A stretch of DNA of 64,000 nucleotides, taken from assembly GCA_037367405.1 (NCBI GenBank), contig JAZKJV010000299.1, positions 372,001-436,000 on the forward strand, written 5' to 3'. This document shows, one piece after another, positions 1 through 9,549 of the stretch. The DNA is from Ottelia alismoides (lineage: Eukaryota; Streptophyta; Magnoliopsida; Alismatales; Hydrocharitaceae). Made by a program: the position numbers and the translations under genes. Below the pieces are notes generated by a model. The model ran no database searches. It was not told where the DNA came from and saw nothing but the letters and a program-made list of their open reading frames with translations. Position 1 is the stretch's first letter. The number at the start of each line of letters is the position of its first letter.

Positions 1-229
1 TCTGCACTAGATTTGGCAACTACAGTCTATTTTTACTTTTTCATGATACGAGTGATTTGTCAACAAATATAGCAAACCCAAAAGTGGACTTCCTATCCCT
101 GGGGCATCCTACGTAATCTACGTCTGTACACGCTGTGATGTCAAGAGACGTGCCTCTGCTGAGTAAGAGACCAGTACCTGGTGAAGATTTCAGATATCTC
201 AAAATCATAAAAACAACATGCATATGCAC
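1..229 (-). pseudogene. copia RNase H domain fragment
   Basis: The minus-strand translation holds the linker and start of the copia RNase H: an ILRYLKSSPGTGLLL block, then a TDVDYVGCPRDRKSTFGF block matching the family pattern TDADWAGCxxDRRSTSGY. After a frame slip, TVVAKSSA follows at the window edge. RNase H would remove the RNA strand during cDNA synthesis in the virus-like particle. The segment continues outside the window, so its C-terminal part cannot be judged. The frame slip within the first 45 bases shows it is not functional. Confidence 0.8.
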
Positions 230-342
230 CTTCCTAAGCTGCTCTATGAACTGACTTACTTTGCTAACAACAAAGCATATATCTGGCCTGGTGATGGTGG
301 CATATAGGAGCTTCCCTACCAGTTTCCTGTATCTCCTCTTAT

Positions 343-1316
343 TTATCTCCTTAGTATCATATCATATAATCTCATACTTGGATCCGTCGGAGTAGTAGCA
401 TGCTTAGTAGCATGCTTGCACCCTGTCATATTGGTTTCTAATAGAAGATCAGTAACAAATTTCCTTTGGGTCATCACAAGACTATGCTGGTTCCTGGCGA
501 ATTCTAATCCAAGGAAGTATCTGCGATTGCCATGATCCTTGATCACAAACTGCTGACGTATGAACTCCTTGGCTGCCTGAATGCCCTGCTCATCATCACC
601 AGTGACAATAATATCATCAACGTAGACAAGAATAGCAACTGTATCTCTCCGTGTCCTCTGAACAAAAAGTAAGTGATCCGCAGTGGACCGAGCAAATCTA
701 TGATGCTCTATCAATTCTGAAAGCTTCTGGTACCAAGCTCTATGATTCCGCTTCAGACCATAAATCGCCTTGTGGAGCCTACACATCTTCTGAGACTCCC
801 CTCAGCAGCAAACCCTGGTGGCTGCTGCATATAAACTTCCTCCTATAAATCTCCATATAGAAATGCATTCTTCACATCAACCTGATAAAGATGCCATTCA
901 CGTTAAACGATAACTGATAGGAGAATGCACAATATTGAATGCCTGGCCACTGGAGAGAAGGTATCCTGATAATCCACCCCATAAGTCTGGGTGAATCCAT
1001 GTACTACAGGTCTTGCCTTGTAACGATCTACACTACCATCCACTCGCTGCTTCACTGTAAATATCCATTTACACCCCGCAACAGATGCACCTGGAGGGGC
1101 ATAAACAACACTCCAAGTACCACGAGACTGCAAAGCGACCATCTCCTCTTCCATGACAAGTTGCCAACTGCTATCCTGTATGGCTTCTTGATATGTTGGT
1201 TGTATAATAATGGTTGAGAGGATCTTAATAAACTTCCTGTATTCCTCTGAAAGATGGTCCAAGAAAACATGCGCAACTAGAGGGTACGTAGTACAGTTGC
1301 GATGAGGCTTCCTCAA
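343..1316 (-). pseudogene. copia reverse transcriptase, broken
   Basis: Two open stretches cover the RVT_2-type reverse transcriptase. The upstream part (1316-903) holds the WKWIF-like entry (GCKWIFTVKQRVDGSVDR), then YKARPVVHGFTQTYGVDY and TFSPVAR. The downstream part (786-343) holds LHKAIYGLKRNHRAWY and the catalytic motif ILVYVDDIIVTG at about 606-637, followed by FLGLEFARN. The catalytic YVDD is intact, but the two halves are in different frames with about 115 bases between them, and stops lie in the gap. It would have copied element RNA into cDNA. Confidence 0.88.
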
Positions 1317-1558
1317 GGCAATAGGTACATCGAGGTCATCAACCTCTCTGTTCTCTGCTATTAGATTCTCCTATGTAGTATCATGTGGATCAAGCATAAC
1401 ACCAATGCCATCAGTACAAACAATGATTCACTACATACAAGAGGCGTGCTGGATGACTGCGAAGGCACGGGAGCAGAGGGGCGAGTAGAGGACTTACGAA
1501 TGTAAAAATGAGGTAGGGACCGAGTCATGGTAGACGGAGGTGGAGGAGGTGGAGGTAA

Positions 1559-2810
1559 CTAAGACTCATCATGAGGACTTGTTGGTGGAGATATCAGAGG
1601 TAGATGAACGAAGATATCCTCACTAGTGTCAGCATTAGACAACTTATCACTTGTAGGAGAAAAATAAATAATAGAATTAAAAAATGTGACATCTGCACTC
1701 ATAATATTTTCTTTCAACAGGATCAAAACAACGATACCTTTTTTAGGTACGAGAATAGCCAACAAACACACATTTGACAGCTCTAGGAGAGAGCTTGTTA
1801 CGACATGGAGAAAATGTGGACAAAAGTTACCGATCCAAAGACTCTGGGGGTAAGAGAGAATAAGTCCTTTTCGGGAAACACAATCAAGAAAGGAACTTTT
1901 TATCCAAGCATAGTGGATGGCATGCGGTTCACCAAGTAACATGCAGTAAGAACCGCATCACCCCAGAAAGAAAGATGAGTTCTACGCTGAATCAAAAGAG
2001 TCCTTGTGACATCTAAAAGATGACGGTGTTTGCGTTCAACAATATCGTTCTACTGTGAAGTGTAAGTATACGAAGTTTGATGAACAACACTAATAGATCT
2101 GAGGAAGTTCGATAACTGTAAGAAAACTCCAAGGCATTGTCAGTGCGAATAAATTTTGCACTAGCAGAAAAAATATTTTTAATCTCAATAAGGAATGATT
2201 TGATAACAGGACCAGCTTCAGACTTATTCTTCATTAGAAATACCCAAGATAATCTAGCATAATCATCTACAACGACCATATAAAACCGATGACCCTGATG
2301 ATCAGGAACGCGACTAGGACCCCAGATATCAAAGTAAACCAACTCAAACAACTGACTATTGTGACGACTTTGACGACTTGGAAAAGAGGAATGATGGTGC
2401 TTCCCAAGTTGACACGTCTCACACTCCTGACTAGTACGAGTAGAGATCCGTGGGAGAACATTACACAGCTTATGCAGAGGAAGGTGTCCAAAGCGAAGAT
2501 GCCATAGAAACGGGGAGACATGTCCAGAAGGGCTATTAGTAGCCCCTGCATAAGGAGACTGGACAAGTTTGTAAAGCCCCCTCTGCTTACGGCCACATCC
2601 AATCACCCTGCCCGTGAGTACGTCCTGAAACACAAGAGAAGAAGGATCAAATATGGCATGGCAATGCAAATTTTTTGTAATCTGGCTAATAGACAAAAGA
2701 TTTATCTGAAATGCTGGAGCTTGTAAGACATTTTGTAAACGCATCGAGGGAGCTAGAAGAATCTCCCCCTGTCCAACAATGGGTAGATGAACCCCATTAG
2801 CAATCACCAC
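1559..2810 (-). pseudogene. copia GAG-pre-integrase and integrase, broken
   Basis: The upstream half (2810-2013) starts with the region after the protease (NLLSISQITKNLHCHAIFD), then the GAG-pre-integrase zinc motif (LWHLRFGHLP ... CETCQLGKHH) and the rve integrase core (FDIWGPSR, then VVVDDYARLSWVFLMKNKSE, then IRTDNALEF). The downstream half (1942-1559) holds the integrase C-terminal block with LAILVPKKG and MSADVTFF. Stops and frame changes lie between the halves. The integrase would insert the cDNA. The HHCC and first two acidic sites (FDIWG, RTDNA) are visible. The last catalytic glutamate is not in frame. Confidence 0.87.
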
Positions 2811-2819
2811 TGATCTACC

Positions 2820-3200
2820 CAGAGGGATAGACCTGTAAGAAGTAAACTATGCTTGATCGCCATACATATGATAAGATGCTCCAGAGTCCATGATCCAATC
2901 AGATATATCTGAACTGCTGCTACTACTAAGGGCATAAGCAATACCTGACCGAAGAGGTTCTAGCAATATGTGCGACATCTGAAGAACCTGCAGGCGAAGT
3001 AGTCGGAGTAGTCATCATCTCTCGTAGCCTGGAAACAATATCATCAAAGCGTGCATCATGAGTCGGAGCAGGTGTAGAAGTAGGCTCGGTCTGCTCAGCA
3101 ACTCGAGCGGAGGCCGGATACCCATGCTTCTGATAGCATGTCTCCTCAGTTGGATCAAGACGGTGGCAGTGTGAACATGGACCTCGTTGTCGACTTGCTT
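2820..3200 (-). pseudogene. copia protease active site and gag zinc knuckle, broken
   Basis: On the minus strand, WIMDSGASYHMY lies at about 2865-2900 and is the aspartic protease active site (DSG codons at 2880-2888, catalytic Asp kept). Upstream, near 3130-3185, CSHCHRLDPTEETCYQKHG has the spacing of the copia gag CCHC knuckle with its CYxxHG tail, although the usual His is not obvious. Between them is a low-complexity linker. A stop shortly after the active site and another before the knuckle break the frame. Confidence 0.75.
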
Positions 3201-3390
3201 AGACCATGTGGTCTTCAGGCACGGAACTACGAAATATTCCCTCTATCACGAGAGGCTGCCATAGCAGAAGGAGTCTGAGCCACAGTAGTAGAGGATGTAG
3301 TAATTCTACTTAGCCTCTTGTAAACCTCCTCCATCGGAGGTATTGTCCCTCCAGTAAGAAGTTGAGTACGTGCTGCATCGTACTCAGAGT

Positions 3391-3953
3391 CTAGAGATGA
3401 CAAAAATACGCTGTCATAGTTGCATTCCGATACGATTGTAATTGCTCGGTGTTTGTAGTAATAGGCATGAAGCTATGCAAACACTCAAACATGCCTCTAA
3501 GATGCGAGAAGTATGCATGAAGAGGTCGACCATTCTGCTTGGTCGAAAAAATATCAAACTGCAACTGTAAAATTTTGCTCTCATTTTTATGTGGCTGTTC
3601 CACGTAGCCTTTGCTATAGGTTGATTGATAATATCATTGGCAATCTCCGTGGTAAGTGTCCCAGAGAGTCAAATGCAAGCATAAACATCATCTTGCTTCC
3701 AAGAAGCATTTCCCCCAGTCTTGTCCTTCGACTATGGATCCGTCAGAATGTGCTCCTTGTTACGACACCGCATCAGGGTGCAAAACTGCATGGACCACAA
3801 CTCGTAGTTGGTCCTAACCATCTTCACGATGGGGGTCGGACCCTTGAAGGCATCAGACGAAAAAACATCACCCTTGTTCTCTGACATGCTAGTAAGAATG
3901 CCGAAATCCGGGGCAAAATTGAGGAGTAGACCGTTATAAATGAGTCTACACAA
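3391..3953 (-). pseudogene. copia gag (UBN2-type), broken
   Basis: Two minus-strand stretches, 3953-3732 and 3603-3391, look like the gag polyprotein of copia elements. The first has NYELWSMQF, the usual position of the NYxxW motif near the gag N-terminus, preceded by a plausible start MSENKGD. The second has LQLQFDIFSTKQNGRPLHAYFSHLRGMFECL, matching the LxxExxxxKQG...YYxxLKxxWxEL pattern of UBN2 gag in shortened form. About 130 bases with stops separate them. Gag would form the particle that packages element RNA. Confidence 0.75.
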
Positions 3954-4039
3954 TCACATATAGAGGATTGGTTGTATTGGTAGACTCATACAAGCAACCT
4001 CATCTCATGTCGTTGTAGGCTAGGCCGTACATGCGCAAT

Positions 4040-4620
4040 GGGCAGCGGCTCACACGGATGCACACAGATGCACTAAAGATGCACATAGATGCACACAGAT
4101 GCGCATAGGATTCACGTTGGTTGCACTGGATGTGTGCGGGATGCACACAGGGTGCACTTGGATGTGCGCAGGCTGCACACTGGTATTATGCCGGTGCACG
4201 TAGATGTGCACACAGGATGCACGCTGATATGCGGGTCACAGTGTAAGGGCCGATGTAGGCAGGGTGCAGGGTATGATGTAGGACACGATGATGCGATGTA
4301 GGGCAACGGTGACGCGATGCGATGCAGGGCACGGTGACGCGCGATGCAGGGCATGGTGATATGCGACGTGATTCCAAGCACGGTGACGCGATGCGATGCA
4401 CGCACAAGGAGGCGTACAGGATGCACTGCTGCTGCACGAGGATCGATACACAGGAGGGCGATGCAATGTGCGCGCGAGGAGGCGCACGAGAGGGGCTGCT
4501 GCTCGCGCGTGAGGAGGCACACATGAGGGCGCTGCTGCGCGAGGCAATGCACACGCAGGCAGCGCACACGGTTGGGGGGGGGGCAGTGCACGCGGAGGGG
4601 GGTGGGGGGGCAAGGGGTTG
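4040..4620. repeat. GC-rich degenerate minisatellite in the leader of element A
   Basis: From about 4048 to 4250 a unit of roughly 10-11 bases, consensus GATGCACACAG, recurs many times with substitutions. From about 4255 to 4420 a longer unit, around 20-25 bases built on GCGATGCAGGGCACGGTGAC, recurs about five times. A G-rich tract follows to 4620. The block lies between the PBS and gag of element A, so it is the element's 5' leader. Long open frames on both strands here result from the repeat composition and are not genes. Confidence 0.8.
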
Positions 4621-4659
4621 GGTTAAGGTGGAATACACGAACCCCGGTCTAGGACCGTT

Positions 4660-4671
4660 GCTCCGACACCA
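4660..4671 (-). other. primer binding site of element A (initiator tRNA-Met type)
   Basis: The minus strand reads TGGTGTCGGAGC immediately after the LTR end. The plant copia PBS complementary to initiator tRNA-Met is TGGTATCAGAGC, so 10 of 12 positions match. Its position sets the inner edge of the 5' LTR at 4672. Confidence 0.75.
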
Positions 4672-4882
4672 TGGTGGGAAAACTGAATGACGTGATATTC
4701 ATAGGACCCCTGGGCTATCTTATATAGGAGAAAAACCCTTGGGTAAATAACACGATAGGTACATGAAAAAACGAATATATATAAATAACACCAAAAGATA
4801 ATAATAATCTCAACACTTTGTTAATACAACTTCTTCTTACAATGTGAGCGACCTAATTAAGATTTTACCTGCAAGTTCCACA
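4672..4882 (-). mobile_element. 5' LTR of element A
   Basis: The inner edge starts TGGTGGGAAAA on the plus strand, directly against the PBS. The minus strand has a TATA box, TATATAAG, at 4719-4726, about 45-50 bases from the inner LTR edge, which fits a short R-U5. The outer edge is a guess at a CA (4881-4882). No second copy is in the window to confirm it. Confidence 0.55.
4719..4726 (-). promoter_or_regulatory. TATA box of element A LTR
   Basis: TATATAAG on the minus strand inside the short 5' LTR, pointing towards gag, at a sensible distance from the PBS. Confidence 0.5.
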
Positions 4883-5054
4883 TTTGAATATTTGTTATTT
4901 TCTAGTTAAATAAGCTATTAGCGGTGTAAAAGAAATCCGCTCACGGCTCTTGTAAAGAATAAAACATAACCCACACTTCAGTTACACAGTTTTCCCCCTT
5001 TAATTATATTGACTCCACAACGTCAGATAGAAAATCACTTTCCTTCTCCTTCAG

Positions 5055-5325
5055 GTCAGTCTTCTTCTGGGGACTGTTGTATAGAAAAATTCCCTTTCCG
5101 AGCTCGCACTTTTAGTTCTGTTGAGATCAGTGACTCTGTTGATGAGACGAGCAACATGAAGGTAATGTCTTCATCTGATGCAGTCCTCAACATAAAGCAA
5201 CTTGAAAGCATTGGAAACCATTTCTTGCAGGTTCTTTTGAAAATGAAACACAATGGTGCCATCGATAAGACAAGGGCTGGATTCACTGCTCTTTGCAATC
5301 GCCTCTTGAGCTCAAATGATCCAAG
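5055..5325 (+). other. THADA: THADA-like exon 1 of remnant
   Basis: It is preceded by a pyrimidine tract ending in CAG at 5052-5054 and followed by the donor GTTTGT at 5326. The frame is open throughout, from about GQSSSGDC to SSNDPR. The conserved THADA core occupies its second half. This exon alone shows no frameshift. Confidence 0.75.
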
Positions 5326-5748
5326 GTTTGTCTTGGTCCACTAAGTATCCACAGACAAATTTTGTTTGGATCACTACCAACCTCAAGTAGCCATCCTTTG
5401 TTTTTCATAGAAAAAGGACTATGAACCATATTCTATCATGCTTGGTTCTAGATGGTGAGAATTCCATTTTTCTTGAAAAGTTAGATTGTGAGCATTCTAC
5501 TACCATTTTCTCTGTGAATTGTTTGTTGTGCCTGCCACTCTCAAAAGATATATTCTTATGATGAAGATCGTGTCCAGCAGGTGTGTGTGTGTGTGTTATT
5601 GGAGATAGTTTTTCATCCAAATGATGTGATTTAGTTTTTACCTTACACGATTTTGAGGTGCTTGTAATATTTTGTTTGTTTTACTTCTCAGTACTCAGTA
5701 TCAACTTTATGAGTTTGACATATTTACTTATTTGTTCAGAGCATTTTA

Positions 5749-5756
5749 TCAAAGAT
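5749..5756. repeat. left TSD of hAT element
   Basis: TCAAAGAT, identical to 6635-6642 on the other side of the element. Confidence 0.85.
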
Positions 5757-5790
5757 CAAGCTTCTAAAAGTCGTCCGACTACTCAAGTTC

Positions 5791-5808
5791 GGGGGGGGGG
5801 GGGGGGGG
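5791..5808. repeat. homopolymer run of 18 G
   Basis: Eighteen consecutive G bases near the left end of the hAT element. The length may be inexact in the assembly, since such runs are error-prone. Confidence 0.9.
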
Positions 5809-6199
5809 ATAGCCAACTCGACTAGGCCTCTCTCTATTCCCAACCCATCACTCCCCTTCCCCCAGCCCCTCCCTCTTCTTTAGAGAGTCCATGGTTTTCT
5901 CCCTTCTACCCCAATTCTACTACTAACTAACTTTGCTACCATATGTTTTATTTGAAGGATATCAAACTCAAGATATTCCAGGTCTTGTATCATCCATTAT
6001 TATTCCATAAAACTTGATCTAACCTCATGATGCAAAATATCAAAAAAAAATGAAAATCAACGATCTAAAACAAGGGGATTGCTAAATAAACTCCGACCTT
6101 AATTAAAATCTGTAATGGATCTCACTACTTTGGGTTCATAAAGTCCTCATTGTTTTCAGGTACCTTAGGAGGGGATCAAAACCCCTCCCATAAGCGAGG

Positions 6200-6330
6200 C
6201 GCGGCCAACTAATCGGCAATTAGTCGGTCAACCCGACTAATCGGCAATTAGAGCCCAAAACCCTTCCCTTGGCGGCAATTAGTTGGTCAACCCGACTAAT
6301 CAGGCCGACTAGTCGGCCCACTAATCGGCC
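6200..6330. repeat. sub-terminal CTAATCGGCAATTAG repeats of the hAT element
   Basis: The words CTAATCGGC, CGGCAATTAG and GGTCAACCCGACTAATC recur several times in direct and inverted order, making a self-complementary cluster. More degenerate copies lie at 6545-6620 near the right end. Confidence 0.75.
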
Positions 6331-6634
6331 AACTTTTACACAGAGATTTTTTATTTTTTTATAGTTTTTTGCTTTTTTAAAAGCAAACTTATATTCTAAT
6401 ATGCTTAATGTTATATTTAAAGTCAATACTTCTTTTGTTTCATTATGCTAATATAGAAAATGTACAAACCTATGTTATTATATAAAAATATATGTATAAA
6501 AATGATTAATATTTAAAATAATTAAAAAGATCAAAACTGAGTAATGGCCGATTAAATCCCATTAGTCGCCCGACACCGATTAATCCTTAGTCAGTGACCC
6601 TGCCGAGTACCGACTACCGATTTTTGCAACCTTG

Positions 6635-6642
6635 TCAAAGAT
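6635..6642. repeat. right TSD of hAT element
   Basis: TCAAAGAT, identical to 5749-5756. Confidence 0.85.
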
Positions 6643-6746
6643 GCAACTCCAAGGAAAAGCTATGAGATTATCTACTAAAAGTATACAAGCAATCTGTGGC
6701 TTTAGTTTTTGTATTCATTTGTTCTAAACACCTTTTCTTTTTTTAG

Positions 6747-7336
6747 GCTCTGTAAAATGACTGAATCCTGGTTGGAACAACTAATGGAAAGGATCACTGC
6801 CAAAGGGCAAACTGTGATGACTTGTTAAGGAGAAGTGCTGGTCCCTGCTGCATTTATTGCTCTTTTCCTGTCAGAGCCCGAAGGAACTCCGAAGAAACTT
6901 TTACCTCGAGCTTTGCGGTGGTTGATAGATGTGTGAATACGTCCTTGCCAAACTTATATAGAAACAGTATGCAGAATGATCCTTTGTCATATTTAAATTC
7001 TACGGAGAATTCAAACGGGGATACAAAGCAGATTTCTGTTGCTGTTGATAGACTTGGGGTATTATCAAAGATTTGTGATGAAGGTGTAGTTCCCACTGTG
7101 CATTCTTTTAATGTACTCAGAGCTGCTTTCAATGGACAAATTTAGCAGCAGATACTTCAGGTTTCGCGGCTGAGGCTCTAATTCTTTCAATACGTTCATT
7201 TCATCTCTCATTGGGAGGTGAGGAATAGTGCCTGCCTTGCATACACCGCTTTAGTTCGCCGAATGATTGGATTTCTTAATGTGCATAAGAGTGAATCTGC
7301 AAGGCACACACTAACTGGGATCGAATTTTTCCACAG
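6747..7336 (+). other. THADA: THADA-like exon 2 of remnant, frameshifted
   Basis: The acceptor TTTTTTTAG ends at 6746 and the donor GTACAG starts at 7337. The coding phase matches exon 1 (the split codon AG plus G gives Arg before LCKMTESW). Reading the family blocks in order needs frame changes near 6813 (1 base lost), 6845 (2 bases lost), 6935 and 7135, so it cannot be translated. Confidence 0.78.
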
Positions 7337-7668
7337 GTACAGCTCTTATAATTGTAATTCTTTCATCGATTTTGTTTTGATGGTCACTAGTCAGATTTCT
7401 CGTTGTAGTTCATCTTTCGATAGTGTCATGGTAGCTTCTTGGCCTCTCCCGTAAAAAAATAGAATTTCTGTTACAAGTAAAAAATTGCAACCTGCCCAAT
7501 ATTCAGCGAGGGTGCTTTATTTTATCTGTCTATATAGTGCAAAAACATATTGGATTTATTTTTGAAACACCAACACTTGCAAGTTTTTTGTGGACACAGT
7601 TATGATTGTACTGGTGTTGTCTTTATATTCTTTATCTGGCAGCTGACAACTCTTATTTCTCTTGGAAG

Positions 7669-7722
7669 GTACCCTCCACTCCATCCATTCTTATACGATG
7701 AGCTGAGGATTGCCACTAAGAT
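7669..7722 (+). other. THADA: THADA-like exon 3 of remnant, truncated
   Basis: An AG acceptor ends at 7668. The phase continues from exon 2 (Arg then YPPLHPFLYDELRIATK). Similarity to the family stops near 7722, where sequence similar to the leader of copia element B2 begins. Confidence 0.72.
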
Positions 7723-8441
7723 TTCTGAGTGTATACTATATAGTATCCTACTGGCATCAGAGGAATGATCGATAAAATTGCAAGTACATTGATTCGATTT
7801 GTATTGCTGTGAAACGGGATGGTGAAGGTTTTTAGACCGGGAATACTGGCTAGGTATCTTAATTAGCGCCTTGCATGTCAAGGAAATGCCCCCTTCTAGC
7901 ATTACTTGTGCATTATGGTTGGATCTATTTTCGAGTGGGTAAGTCAAGTTGTACTTTAATTATTAAGAATTCAGAATAATAAGTACTTGTGAGAGCTAAT
8001 ACAATATAGTAATATCAAGAAAATCCTAATTATTTGTTGGTTGAATTGGATTGTTAATTCATTTAATATGACTAAATTAATTAGATCCAATAAAAATAAA
8101 TATTATAGAATAAATAGAGGTGTGATTCCATTGGAAGAAATTATCATAATGAATATGATTAAAAAATGATTAATTAAAAAATTTAAATGAGATACGGAGG
8201 ATCATATGACATCCTTGGTATCCTGCCAAGGTGAATGGTTTTGTTGCTATGGATTGAATATGGAGATGCCTATGCGAAGTCATAGCTCCAATGTACAAGC
8301 ACACATAAATCATGCTTTTTGCTTCTTGAAAGAGTAAGGTCGTATGAATAGAGACGTCAATATTGTTCCTCATATAATTGAGGCGGTATTGGATTGCGCA
8401 TAGTAAGTTATATTCCTGTTGATGGTTGATTCAATTAATAA

Positions 8442-8620
8442 TTGGTCATCATCACCATAGGGTTGGTGGGCTCGGATGTTAAAAATCAAGTTGGGAAATG
8501 CAAGTTGGACTTGCAAGGCAGACCAAGTTCCTGCTTTCTTTACCCAGGTTACATTTTCTTGTATTATTTTGGTGCAACAAAGGTAGAAATAATGATCCCA
8601 GATCTTTTTAGATATATAGT
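8442..8620 (+). other. conserved leader block of B1
   Basis: This stretch matches 13570-13745 (B2) and 58015-58200 (C) closely, including the word TGCAAGTTGGACTTGCAAGGC. It lies before the putative leader intron. A short open frame runs through it, but the element's gag starts downstream. It may be a structured leader RNA or the first part of an upstream reading frame. Confidence 0.6.
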
Positions 8621-8764
8621 GTAAGTATATATCTTGCTTTGAAAGTTTAATAAGGGAATGCATTCAAAGTCAATACTACTTTTATTTAAAAATCCTTAAT
8701 CAAAGAGTTTATTTTTGAATATATAATTATTTATATGTTCTAATACATGCATTATTAATCTCAG
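8621..8764 (+). other. putative leader intron of B1
   Basis: Donor GTAAGTATAT at 8621 and acceptor TCTCAG ending at 8764, two bases before the gag ATG at 8767. The same arrangement is in B2 (13746-13873). No transcript is available, so this is inferred from splice-site consensus and conservation. Confidence 0.5.
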
Positions 8765-8766
8765 AT

Positions 8767-9549
8767 ATGAAATACATGAACCTGATCAGTAGGTTTCTGG
8801 AGGTCAACCAATTAACTGGACCAAATTATTCGGACTGACTCTATAATTCGGAGCTTGTTCTTTCTGCGGAGCATAAATACTATGTGTTCACCAAGAACAA
8901 GCACACAAATCCTACAACATTAGAAGAACTTAAATATAATGAAAAATATGATTAAAATCAATCATTAACTATATATTATATTCTTGGTTTCTTTATCGAA
9001 TGTGCTTCAGAAACATGTGGACATGGTCACATCCTAGGACATAATGTTGAATATGATAGAGATGTTCGGTGACATAAACCACACTCAAGATTACAATATC
9101 ATGAAAGAACTTATTCATTGCAAGATGCAGGAATGGACTTTTGTTCAAGAGCACAAAATAAAAATGTTTGGTTATCTCTCAGAACCGGACACCCTTAGGA
9201 CACAAATGGATGCAAATATTCAGTCTGACTTCATTCTGTTTTCTTTGCCCAAGAGTTTCAACAACTTTGTGGTATCATGTGGCAAGTTGAGCCTAACTAA
9301 TGTTGAGCTAATTTCTTCATTGAAGTCCACTGAGGATGTCCTGAAGAAAAAGAATCCCATTGCAGTGCAATGGTTACATAGGTCAAAGGGAAGAGCAATC
9401 GAAAGCATGGAACTCGGAAGAGTCCATTCTAGAAGAAAAAGAAGAAGAGTCAAGGTGCTGGCTCATACTCTCATACTTCTACACTGATAACATCGAAGAA
9501 GATCGATGTTTTCCATCACTACAAAAAGTTAGGGAACTAGAAGCGTAAT
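8767..9549 (+). pseudogene. B1 gag, broken and split by B2
   Basis: It starts MKYMN; EVNQLTGPNYSD follows, the copia gag NYxxW region, with the Trp codon now a stop. The longest open part (9044-9487) reads IMKELIHCKMQEWTFVQEH and DFILFSLPKSFNNFV, matching B2 gag. At the right end, HHYKKLGN is the remains of the CCHC knuckle, which is cut at 9549. It continues in frame at 20280 with YPEYMK. Stops at several sites show it is dead. Confidence 0.83.
9545..9549. repeat. left TSD of B2
   Basis: GTAAT, matching GTAAC at 20280-20284 with one transition. Confidence 0.75.

Larger units (their letters stand above)
1..4882 (-). mobile_element. Ty1/copia retrotransposon A (3' end outside window)
   Basis: Read on the minus strand, the parts run 5' LTR, PBS, gag, protease, integrase, reverse transcriptase, RNase H, which is the Ty1/copia order (integrase before RT). 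The 3' LTR lies beyond the left edge. All coding parts are broken by stops or frameshifts, so the element is dead. The right boundary, the outer end of the 5' LTR, is uncertain: I place it near 4882 because a CA lies there, but it could run to about 5000. Lineage within copia is not resolved. Confidence 0.88.
5757..6634. mobile_element. non-autonomous hAT transposon (878 bp) with 8-bp TSD
   Basis: The direct repeat TCAAAGAT flanks the element at 5749-5756 and 6635-6642. The ends are imperfect inverted repeats: the left begins CAAGCTTCTAAAAGTCG and the right, reverse-complemented, begins CAAGGTTGCAAAAATCGG. Near both ends there are many short GACTAGTCGG/CTAATCGGC motifs, the sub-terminal repeats usual for hAT transposase binding. 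An 8-bp TSD and short TIRs point to the hAT superfamily. No transposase is inside. It sits wholly within an intron of the THADA-like remnant. Confidence 0.85.
5055..7722 (+). pseudogene. THADA: THADA/Trm732-like gene remnant (three exons, frameshifted)
   Basis: Three exons keep plant-type splice sites and match the DUF2428 region of plant THADA homologues: exon 5055-5325 (NHFLQVLLKMKHNGAIDKTR, then FTALCNRLLSSNDPR), exon 6747-7336 (LCKMTESWLEQLMER, DLLRRSAG, PEGTPKKLLPRALRWLID, ending IEFFHR) and exon 7669 to about 7722 (YPPLHPFLYDELRIATK). The family's yeast member Trm732 works with Trm7 in 2'-O-methylation of tRNA position 32. At least four small indels break the second exon, near 6813, 6845, 6935 and 7135. 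Earlier exons are missing where element A begins; later ones are missing where element B1 begins. Family identity is from memory of conserved blocks, not a search. It could be a decayed gene or a duplicated fragment. Confidence 0.82.
7723..9549 (+). mobile_element. copia element B1, left part (5'-truncated)
   Basis: From about 7723 the sequence aligns with the B2 leader from about 12836 onward (for example GATCGATAAAA, then AATTAGCGCCT and GCATGTCAAGGAAATGC). It then continues through the leader and gag to 9549, where B2 is inserted. The 5' LTR, the PBS and roughly 730 bases of leader found in B2 are absent here, so B1 begins abruptly against a THADA-like exon. Its right part resumes at 20280. 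Confidence 0.85.

Noticed and set aside
4660..4671. A tRNA fragment or gene (GCTCCGACACCA)
   Set aside because: It is the plus-strand view of a copia primer binding site; no cloverleaf can be formed from the flanks.
4112..4690. Long open frames on both strands of the GC-rich region
   Set aside because: They arise from the tandem repeat composition; all frames are low-complexity (His/Cys/Ala/Pro-rich), and no domain is visible.
5405..5620. Minus-strand 71-codon frame in the THADA intron
   Set aside because: No motif, contains a simple GT/CA repeat, and lies in an intron; likely chance.
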